Assembly (NCBI GenBank): GCA_016786965.1
Contig: JAEUVL010000001.1
Location: 1 to 12,178 of the forward strand
Origin: Chitinophagaceae bacterium
GTDB lineage: Bacteria > Bacteroidota > Bacteroidia > Chitinophagales > Chitinophagaceae
DNA: 12,178 nt
Direction: 5' to 3'
Shown here piece by piece: positions 6,374-12,178 of this stretch. The translations under genes were made by a program, and so were the position numbers. The notes under the pieces are model-generated. The model saw only the letters and a list, made by a program, of their open reading frames with translations. It had not been told where the DNA came from and did no database searches. Numbering within the stretch: the stretch's first letter is position 1; every line of letters begins with the position of its first letter.

Positions 6374-6402
6374 TAATGCTCAGAAGAGGCTTTTGAGCAT
6401 TA
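6374..6402 (-). terminator. Hairpin at the end of the porin gene, possible terminator
   Basis: TAATGCTCA (6374-6382) and TGAGCATTA (6394-6402) pair perfectly over 9 bases with an 11-base loop. The arm nearest the gene includes the porin stop codon (TAA, 6400-6402). No clear T run follows on the minus strand, so termination would be weak or factor-dependent. Confidence 0.4.
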
Positions 6403-8406
6403 ATTAACAAAACCCCACCATATCCCCAGTCTAAACTGCATTCCGGGCAATGCATAGCCCGGGGCAATAAGGTTATTACCGGTAAAGCCAAAACCGTCCA
6501 GGCCCCTGGCGGTATTAAGGTTTTCTAACCGTACAAATGCCTTGAAGGGGCGAATGCGGAAATGAACATAGGCAGAGATATCCGGCAGCGGGTTCCTGAT
6601 GGTAATACTATCCTGGTAAAAAAAGCGGCCCAGCACCGGTGAATAACCGTCTGCTTTATAAGCCGACCGGTATTTAACTTCAGCCCCCATGGCAATATTT
6701 AGATTCTTAAACCCTAAGTTGCCCTCATAGGCAAAGCGGTTACGGGTATAAATGGCCGGAAGGTTTACTTCTGCTTCTCCCACCCGCTGCTGAAAATATA
6801 CTTCCGCATGCCAGTTCCATCTCTTACCGATCTTAATGGTCTTTTCAAGACCGATCTGCAGAACATTGAACAAAGAGGTTTCCTGCCTCAACTGATAATA
6901 CTCAGTCAGATAAGTGTAATTCGTAGCCAGGTAATAATGTCCGGTAAGCCGGAAACGGAAAGAAGGCAAAGAATACGCAACTAGCAGGTGTGTGTTATTC
7001 TCCTTTTTAAAATCTACGGCTGTCTTTTGAAGATAAAAACTGCTTCGGCTATCAAAAATAAATGACGGCGTCCTGTTTGTATTTTCAAACGCTAATTGAA
7101 GGAACCCGATCTTTTTACCCAATGATTTTTGCAGGCTTATATGTGCTTCAAAATCACCCGCATTAAAACCGGTAAAATATAATTTTCCATTCGCTTCTAT
7201 ATCCCACTGCTGGTTGCGGGTCTTATTGCGGTACTCCGCATGACCTGCGGTATTAAAAAAACTCACTTTCCCGGACGATAATTGGCCGGAGATATTCTGA
7301 AGCATCAGTCCCAGCTTAATGAACTGCTGTAAATTCTTCGCATCAGGGAACTGGTAAATAGAAAAATCATTGGTAAGTATTTTCCATTCCTCCCGGAAAA
7401 CCAGTGTATCAATTGGCCTGTTCAGGGTTGTATCGTAGTAAGTTTTATAATACGCCGAATCACCGACATTATCTCGGAATTCATACTTGTTTTTTTCATA
7501 ATGGAGTGTGTGCTCAAACCGAAGCCGGGGATAAAACAAAGGGATAACAGTAGAATCTGTCACTACAGAATCCTTTTTGCCGAGGTCATATTGTTGGCGA
7601 AGCACCGCTGAAAACTCATTGTAACTATTTCCCGTGGAGATCTTTGTGCTGAAAAAATTAGACGAGAATGCTTCATCACCACCGATATATGTGGGAATAT
7701 TGAACCTGTCTTTATAAACAGGGTTGTCCAGTATCTTCACTTGGGCCGTATCTATAATGCCGCCATTTTCGGCAGACTGCATTTTATTACCTAATAAAAC
7801 AAAGTAATTATTGTAGCGGAGGTTCCGTGATTGGTATTTTGAAGTGAAAAGGTAATTATTATGATTTGTTTTCTGACTTTTGAAAAAACCCGGGCCATTG
7901 ATCAGTCGGTAATTGAATGACATGTTCCAGTTGGGCTTCACGTTCTGTGTATGCAACAGTTCTATCATCTGCTCCACCCTGCTGCCGAGCATATAATTGA
8001 TCTCTGAATAAGGCCGGGTGGTATTAAAGAATCTTACTTTACTGAGTTTCCATTTATATATGTCAAAGGCATGAAACCCCGGATCAAAGCCGGAAGCAAA
8101 CTCAGGGGAAAACAATACCGATTTTGAAGCATTACCATTATTGCCCAGGTATATGTGATGGGCCGGAATAGGGAAGCGTCGGGTAAAATCGCTGACCGAA
8201 GAATCGAGTGTGTAATTACGGGTTGAGTCCAGGTAACGAAAAGTGATCGTCACCGAATCTTCATTACCATCGCGGTGCCGCAGACTGTCAGTCCCCCCGG
8301 AGGAACCGCCGGAACCGGAAAACTGCTTTAATCGGTTGGTAACCCTGTTCATCACCGGGTCCTGTGCTACTACAAGCACTGGCAATAAAAAGGTGACAAG
8401 AAGCAC
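6400..8406 (-). CDS. Putative porin (Porin_10 family)
   Basis: A 668-residue protein from the GTG at 8406. It matches the Bacteroidota putative porin family (Porin_10): after a signal peptide ending VVAQ and a Gly/Ser-rich stretch at 31-38, the segments RPYSEINYMLGS, HTQNVKPNWNMSFNYRLINGPGFF and QKTNHNNYLF are characteristic. The rest is a long succession of outer-membrane beta-strands ending in an aromatic-rich strand (FRLGIWWGFVN). The likely role is a passive diffusion channel or structural barrel; the solute is unknown. Start: there is no ATG. The GTG at 8406 gives a signal peptide with no basic residues, whereas the in-frame codons just upstream encode GKRHTYL, a normal charged signal start, with a CTG at 8428-8430 before them. 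An in-frame TGA lies at 8458-8460. The true start may therefore be the CTG or another non-ATG codon near 8430. Confidence 0.9.
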   Translation of the reverse strand: MLLVTFLLPVLVVAQDPVMNRVTNRLKQFSGSGGSSGGTDSLRHRDGNEDSVTITFRYLDSTRNYTLDSSVSDFTRRFPIPAHHIYLGNNGNASKSVLFSPEFASGFDPGFHAFDIYKWKLSKVRFFNTTRPYSEINYMLGSRVEQMIELLHTQNVKPNWNMSFNYRLINGPGFFKSQKTNHNNYLFTSKYQSRNLRYNNYFVLLGNKMQSAENGGIIDTAQVKILDNPVYKDRFNIPTYIGGDEAFSSNFFSTKISTGNSYNEFSAVLRQQYDLGKKDSVVTDSTVIPLFYPRLRFEHTLHYEKNKYEFRDNVGDSAYYKTYYDTTLNRPIDTLVFREEWKILTNDFSIYQFPDAKNLQQFIKLGLMLQNISGQLSSGKVSFFNTAGHAEYRNKTRNQQWDIEANGKLYFTGFNAGDFEAHISLQKSLGKKIGFLQLAFENTNRTPSFIFDSRSSFYLQKTAVDFKKENNTHLLVAYSLPSFRFRLTGHYYLATNYTYLTEYYQLRQETSLFNVLQIGLEKTIKIGKRWNWHAEVYFQQRVGEAEVNLPAIYTRNRFAYEGNLGFKNLNIAMGAEVKYRSAYKADGYSPVLGRFFYQDSITIRNPLPDISAYVHFRIRPFKAFVRLENLNTARGLDGFGFTGNNLIAPGYALPGMQFRLGIWWGFVN

Positions 8407-8478
8407 CAGATATGTATGTCTCTTTCCCAGGTCGGTTCCTATTTGATTATTAATTGATCAGGTTGCAAAATAAGGCTG

Positions 8479-8486
8479 CAAAGGTA
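8479..8486 (-). promoter_or_regulatory. TACCTTTG, possible -7 box for the porin gene
   Basis: On the minus strand this is a full match to the TAnnTTTG -7 consensus, about 50-70 bases before the candidate porin starts. No TTTG was found 19-21 bases upstream, where one arm of a hairpin lies instead, so only half of the promoter is supported. Confidence 0.35.
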
Positions 8487-8487
8487 T

Positions 8488-8529
8488 AACCCCGGTATTA
8501 AAACTGTTAATTAAAATAATGCCGGGGTT
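8488..8529 (-). terminator. GC-rich hairpin between the lipoprotein and porin genes
   Basis: AACCCCGGTATTA (8488-8500) and TAATGCCGGGGTT (8517-8529) form a 13-base stem with one imperfect pair and a 16-base AT-rich loop. The hairpin starts about 10 bases after the stop of the lipoprotein gene (8539), which suits a terminator. No good T run follows on the minus strand, so efficiency is uncertain. The imperfect pair is a G-U wobble only in plus-strand RNA. Confidence 0.45.
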
Positions 8530-8538
8530 TGCGTTCTG

Positions 8539-9348
8539 TTAATAAGCATAACGATAAAAATCACAGTCGGGTTCGTCACATAATAGCTTTTGCAAAAAAG
8601 CGTCCTTTAATACATCGGTATAGTCCATCCAATTTCCATTCACTTTTATTTTCCTGTATACAAGCCGTATGCCCTGGCTATAATCCACATACCAGTTTAC
8701 ATGACCCGTATATAAGGGCTGAATGGGTTTGCCACCGGGCTTATGCCAACCGTAAATGGCCACCCTGTTTGCCCGTTTGTCCCGGCTGATGGCCCCGCTG
8801 ATGACCACATCTTTTTTTATCCCGCCAACAAGTCCTTGCCTCTCTTTTCGTTGACCTTCTATAATCAAATGATGCTGCCACATCGTCGGGGTGCTGTCAC
8901 GAAAGGCATACATCGGCACCGGATCTAATTTTATGGTGGCCGCCTGGTAAATATCATCCACCATTTTCCTGGTTGGTAAAAAACAGTGAAAGCTATCTGC
9001 GACCTGCTGGGCTGCCATAGGAGTAATATTTATCCGGGCCCAGTTCTTATTATTGCCGATACTGAGGTAATCCGGCGCTGCATAGTAAGTGGCGTTGATT
9101 TTTTTTCCAGTTACGGAATCTCTTATAAAGACATCAATGGGTACAAATGATCTCAAAAAACCCGGCATGTTGCCATTCAGTATTTCTTTTACTGCAAAAG
9201 AATCTCTTTGTTGCCAGCCCATACCGGCAGCCAGTGAATAAAATTCGCTGCCACTTACGCCTTCCCTCTTATTGGCTGCAGGCACGAAGAAATTATTACT
9301 GCAGCCAAACAAAAGCAGTAAACAAAAAAGAATAAGATAGTATCGCAT
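8539..9348 (-). CDS. Lipoprotein of unknown function
   Basis: A 269-residue protein with a lipoprotein signal: MRYYLILFCLLLLFGCSNN places a lipobox Leu-Phe-Gly-Cys with the lipidated cysteine at 16, so it should be membrane-anchored facing the periplasm or the surface. I do not recognise a named domain. The mature protein contains FVPIDVFIRDSVTGKKINATYY, PVPMYAFRDSTPTMWQHHLIIEGQR with paired His159-His160, VAIYGWHKPGGKPIQPLYTGHVNWYVDYSQGIRLV, and an acidic aromatic end with CDEPDC. The conserved-looking histidines and the GHVNWYVDYSQGIRL stretch recall uncharacterised Bacteroidota secreted proteins and could be part of an enzyme site, but this is a guess. It lies 55 bases after the endonuclease gene on the same strand, with no promoter of good quality in between, so the two may be co-transcribed. 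Confidence 0.82.
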   Translation of the reverse strand: MRYYLILFCLLLLFGCSNNFFVPAANKREGVSGSEFYSLAAGMGWQQRDSFAVKEILNGNMPGFLRSFVPIDVFIRDSVTGKKINATYYAAPDYLSIGNNKNWARINITPMAAQQVADSFHCFLPTRKMVDDIYQAATIKLDPVPMYAFRDSTPTMWQHHLIIEGQRKERQGLVGGIKKDVVISGAISRDKRANRVAIYGWHKPGGKPIQPLYTGHVNWYVDYSQGIRLVYRKIKVNGNWMDYTDVLKDAFLQKLLCDEPDCDFYRYAY

Positions 9349-9403
9349 ACTGAAAGATAGAAAATGTGTGACAGACCGGCATGCTCTTTAATGACAAACC
9401 ATC

Positions 9404-10888
9404 TTACTGCTGTATCACAATACTTATCCTTTTACTTTCACCGGCACTTTTCAATTGCAAAACATACACTCCATTTGACAGGTGTTCAACCGGCAGGTTA
9501 TATATAGACTGGCCGGGTTGCCAATTCGCCGATTGCACTATCCTTCCTGACAGATCAGTTAGCATTACCTGCCAGTAGGTCGTATTGGTCACACGAAATG
9601 AGATCTTCACTTTGCCCGATGACGGATTCGGATACACCACAAATAAATTAGCCCTTGATGGTAATAGTACAGAAACAGTTCTGCTGTATTTGTAAACTAA
9701 ATTAATATCGGTAACCCGCAGGCGATATAGCACCATTCCTTCAAAGCCGGATACATTGTCCTTAAAGGAGTAATCGTTTACACCGTTTAACCAGTTAACA
9801 GTGCCCGCCAGTTGAAAGCTACGTCCCCCATCCAGGCTTCTTTCTACATCAAATCCCTGTAAGCCATCGGCACGGTCTATATTCCAATGAAGTAGAACAT
9901 TATGCTGCTGGTAAGTAGCAGTGAAGAAGGTGATATCTGCTGGCAATAACAATCCGCAAGATGGAGACCAAACCTGTCCGACAAACTCAGGATGATCGAT
10001 ATATGGGTTGCGGTTTCCCTGGAAAACATAACCGGCATCGTTCCTGTCCATTTCTTTCTGGCTAACGACATCGGTATTATGCCACTGCAGCATCAGTTGC
10101 AGATAGGGAAGTTCTACTGAGGGCCATGTAGTCCCATCAAATGCTTTATTTCCTTCTGGATTTAAAGTCTGCCAACCCGCCATATTACTTTGGTAGCGGG
10201 TTACGAAATAGAGGAAAGCCCTTGCCAGGTCACCCTTATATTCATTAATAGGCTCAAAGGCAGTTCCGCTAAGTCCGGGCCAGTTATTAGGACCCAATTT
10301 TCCGCCATTAAGACTGGTAATCGAAGGAGTTCCCACCGAACCATAAATAAAATTTCCGCGGTTTGCATTTACCTCTTTATCTGTAGGAAAAATATGGAAG
10401 TAATCACTTTCAGGTCCGATAGATGACGGGCTTGCACTGGCTCCAAACCAGCTTTGCGGCACGCTATGTTCCCGGTTATAGAGTTGTCCTTCGCCGGAAA
10501 CTGCCGTTCCATTATCCTGTTGTCCACCGCTGGCCACAGGACCAGGTGTGAAATTATACGGGTCAGGGCCAGAAGGGTTATCGCTGTATATATCCCAAAT
10601 CACATTAGCAGAGCTGCCAGGGCCCACTTCTCTGGGCTTAATATCAGAAATGAGATACTGCGTCCACAGGGCGCCATATGTTTGTGGTGTCATTCCTGTG
10701 GTAATGATATCCCGCAGGGCTGTCTTAAGTGCTGCACAATTCAACCCGGCAGCAGCATCGTAATAACCGGGAGGCTCTGCATTAGGCCGGCCCGTGCGGT
10801 GCGAAATACTGTCGGCTCCAACAACCAACTGACCAAAAGAAATAACAGAAAGCAAAAAGAAAGATAAGAAGACAATCATTTTCCTCAT
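9404..10888 (-). CDS. Secreted endonuclease I with T9SS sorting domain
   Basis: A 494-residue secreted nuclease. Signal peptide 1-20 (MRKMIVFLSFFLLSVISFGQ). Residues about 40-312 match the endonuclease I family (Endonuclease_1, beta-beta-alpha-metal nucleases): YNREHSVPQSWF with the catalytic-type His141, DYFHIFPTD, NANRGNF, FEPINEYKGDLARAFLYFVTRY with likely metal ligands, and the usual RNPYIDHPEFV near 293-303. A beta-sandwich-like stretch follows (about 320-410, resembling a fibronectin-type fold: LLHWNIDRADGLQGFDVERS). The last 75 residues are a type A T9SS C-terminal sorting domain (YPNPSSGKVKISF ... LSNGVYVLQL), so the enzyme should be exported by type IX secretion and attached or released at the surface. 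Role: extracellular DNA degradation for phosphate, nitrogen or biofilm DNA. I reject the upstream ATG at 11005 because it would include the promoter-like element and hide the signal peptide. Confidence 0.94.
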   Translation of the reverse strand: MRKMIVFLSFFLLSVISFGQLVVGADSISHRTGRPNAEPPGYYDAAAGLNCAALKTALRDIITTGMTPQTYGALWTQYLISDIKPREVGPGSSANVIWDIYSDNPSGPDPYNFTPGPVASGGQQDNGTAVSGEGQLYNREHSVPQSWFGASASPSSIGPESDYFHIFPTDKEVNANRGNFIYGSVGTPSITSLNGGKLGPNNWPGLSGTAFEPINEYKGDLARAFLYFVTRYQSNMAGWQTLNPEGNKAFDGTTWPSVELPYLQLMLQWHNTDVVSQKEMDRNDAGYVFQGNRNPYIDHPEFVGQVWSPSCGLLLPADITFFTATYQQHNVLLHWNIDRADGLQGFDVERSLDGGRSFQLAGTVNWLNGVNDYSFKDNVSGFEGMVLYRLRVTDINLVYKYSRTVSVLLPSRANLFVVYPNPSSGKVKISFRVTNTTYWQVMLTDLSGRIVQSANWQPGQSIYNLPVEHLSNGVYVLQLKSAGESKRISIVIQQ

Positions 10889-10922
10889 AGGGCTATACTT
10901 TGATTTCACATTCAGGAAAAAG

Positions 10923-10930
10923 CAAATGTA
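10923..10930 (-). promoter_or_regulatory. TACATTTG, probable -7 box of the endonuclease gene
   Basis: On the minus strand this is a full match to TAnnTTTG, 34 bases before the ATG at 10888. The upstream region is T-rich (a run of six T at about 16 bases) but has no clear TTTG at the ideal distance, so the -33 element is weak. It lies in the 151-base divergent gap shared with sucC. Confidence 0.48.
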
Positions 10931-10992
10931 AGATAAATTAAAAAACAGGCGGCTGAACCTATAATCAAGTGTGTAAAACCTGCATTTCCCCC

Positions 10993-11022
10993 TTTGCACT
11001 TCCACACTATCCTTTATCTTCG
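10993..11022 (+). promoter_or_regulatory. Probable sucC promoter
   Basis: TTTG (10993-10996) is followed after 18 bases by TATCTTCG (11015-11022), one base off the TAnnTTTG consensus, 17 bases before the sucC ATG. It points away from the endonuclease promoter in the same gap. Confidence 0.5.
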
Positions 11023-11039
11023 CAGCAAATTTTTTACTA

Positions 11040-12178
11040 ATGAATCTTCATGAATACCAGGCCAAAGAGTTATTGAAAAAATACAATGTTCCTGTGCAGG
11101 AAGGGTTTGCCTGCACCACCGTACAGGAGGCAGAAGAAGCATACCGTCAGATCAAAACACAAACCGGGAGCAAATTTGCCGTGGTAAAAGCACAGATACA
11201 TGCCGGAGGAAGAGGTAAAGGAACCATCAAAGAGAATGGCATCAATGGTGTAAAAGTGGCTAAATCGCTGGAAGATATTCAGGACTTTGCCACCAGGATA
11301 CTGGGTGGAACATTAGTAACCATTCAAACAGGCCCTGCTGGTAAAGTAGTAAATAAGATATATGTGGCGGCCGATATGTATTATGATGGTCCCAGCGAAA
11401 GAAAAGAATTTTATCTCTCCATTCTTCTGGACCGCACCAGGGGGCAGAATGTGATCATGTACAGTACCGAAGGAGGTATGAACATTGAAGATGTGGCTCA
11501 TGATACCCCGGAAAAAATATTCAAAGAATGGGTACATCCTTCCGGAGGGTTGCAGGGCTTCCAGGCAAGAAAGATCGCTTTTAACCTGGGCCTGAGTGGT
11601 GAAGCATTTAAGAACTGTACAAAGTTTGTTACCAACTTGTACAATGCCTATGTTGGACTGGATTGCTCCATGCTGGAGATCAATCCGCTCTTCAAAGCAT
11701 CAGATGATAAAATAATAGCGGTGGACTGTAAGATGGGGTTGGATGAAAATTCACTGATGCGTCATGCTGACCTTGCGTCTTTGAGAGATGTAACGGAAGA
11801 AGATCCTACAGAAGTGGAAGCCGGTAAGCATAACTTAAATTTTGTGAAACTGGATGGCAATGTAGGCTGTATGGTAAATGGGGCCGGTCTTGCAATGGCA
11901 ACCATGGACATGATCAAACTGAGTGGCGGCGAGCCTGCCAATTTCCTTGATGTAGGTGGTACGGCAAATGCACAAACCGTGGAAGCTGGTTTCAAGATCA
12001 TCCTTAAAGATCCGGCTGTAAAAGCGATCCTTATCAACATTTTTGGTGGTATCGTACGTTGCGACAGGGTGGCACAGGGCGTTATTGATGCATATAAAAA
12101 TCTGGGCAATATCAATATACCGATCATTGTACGGCTACAGGGCACTAATGCAGTAGAGGCAAAAAAACTGATTGATGA
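11040..12178 (+). CDS. sucC: Succinyl-CoA synthetase (ADP-forming) beta subunit, cut by window end
   Basis: An open frame from the ATG at 11040 to the last base, 379 complete codons with no stop; the family is about 390-410 residues, so only the last few tens of residues are missing. It is the beta subunit of succinate-CoA ligase, the TCA-cycle enzyme in the cytoplasm that converts succinyl-CoA, phosphate and NDP to succinate, CoA and NTP. Evidence: MNLHEYQAKELLKKYNVPV, the ATP-grasp segment VVKAQIHAGGRGKG (48-61), LEINPLF with Asn215 and AVDCK with Asp229 as the expected metal ligands, FLDVGGTANAQTV (302-314), and NIFGGIVRCD (333-342), the loop that meets the phosphohistidine of the alpha subunit. 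No Shine-Dalgarno sequence is seen, as is usual in Bacteroidota. The alpha subunit gene is not in the window. The gene has no evident link to the metal block. Confidence 0.97.
   Translation, partial: MNLHEYQAKELLKKYNVPVQEGFACTTVQEAEEAYRQIKTQTGSKFAVVKAQIHAGGRGKGTIKENGINGVKVAKSLEDIQDFATRILGGTLVTIQTGPAGKVVNKIYVAADMYYDGPSERKEFYLSILLDRTRGQNVIMYSTEGGMNIEDVAHDTPEKIFKEWVHPSGGLQGFQARKIAFNLGLSGEAFKNCTKFVTNLYNAYVGLDCSMLEINPLFKASDDKIIAVDCKMGLDENSLMRHADLASLRDVTEEDPTEVEAGKHNLNFVKLDGNVGCMVNGAGLAMATMDMIKLSGGEPANFLDVGGTANAQTVEAGFKIILKDPAVKAILINIFGGIVRCDRVAQGVIDAYKNLGNINIPIIVRLQGTNAVEAKKLID

Noticed and set aside
11762..12145. Minus-strand 127-residue open frame inside sucC
   Set aside because: Antisense of a highly conserved part of sucC with no recognisable features.

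Overview
The window looks like chromosomal DNA of a Bacteroidota bacterium, probably from the Chitinophagales/Chitinophagaceae side (inference). The reasons are a TonB-dependent receptor with an N-terminal carboxypeptidase-regulatory-like domain, a Porin_10-type putative porin, a secreted endonuclease with a C-terminal type IX secretion (T9SS) sorting domain, many signal peptides ending in A-Q or G-Q, absence of Shine-Dalgarno sequences, and promoter elements of the Bacteroidota type (TTTG, about 19 nt, TAnnTTTG). No tRNA, rRNA, CRISPR array, insertion sequence or phage gene was seen.

Layout. A short plus-strand gene for a predicted outer-membrane protein (36-803) converges on a long run of minus-strand genes. 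Read in the direction of transcription (right to left), the minus-strand genes are: a secreted T9SS endonuclease I (10888-9404), an unrecognised lipoprotein (9348-8539), a Porin_10 porin (start near 8406-8430, end 6400), then a metal-handling block: a small HYC_CC_PP-type protein (6330-5938), an HMA-domain protein with a metallothionein-like Cys-rich repeat tail (5836-5186), a second periplasmic HMA protein (5160-4615), an intrinsic terminator, a TlpA-like thioredoxin (4561-4070), a small outer-membrane beta-barrel candidate (4058-3222), and a TonB-dependent receptor with its own strong promoter (3090-808). On the far right, divergent from the endonuclease, is sucC (11040 to beyond the window end), the housekeeping succinyl-CoA synthetase beta subunit. 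It is truncated by the window edge.

How the genes may work together. The block from 6330 to 808 reads as an envelope system for a soft, thiol-binding metal, most likely copper. It has two exported HMA proteins with CxxC sites, one carrying about 20 extra cysteines in near-identical repeats, a small Cys/His protein of a family seen in such loci, a periplasmic thiol-disulfide oxidoreductase that could keep these cysteines reduced, and outer-membrane proteins for passage or sensing. The receptor has a CxxC motif in its plug region and a DtxR-like palindrome next to its promoter, so its expression may answer to metal status. The roles of individual genes rest on family resemblance; the joint pathway, the metal and the regulator are inference.

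The most notable items are the Cys-rich repeat protein, the palindromes at the receptor promoter, and a well-formed terminator placed only about ten bases before the thioredoxin start codon.
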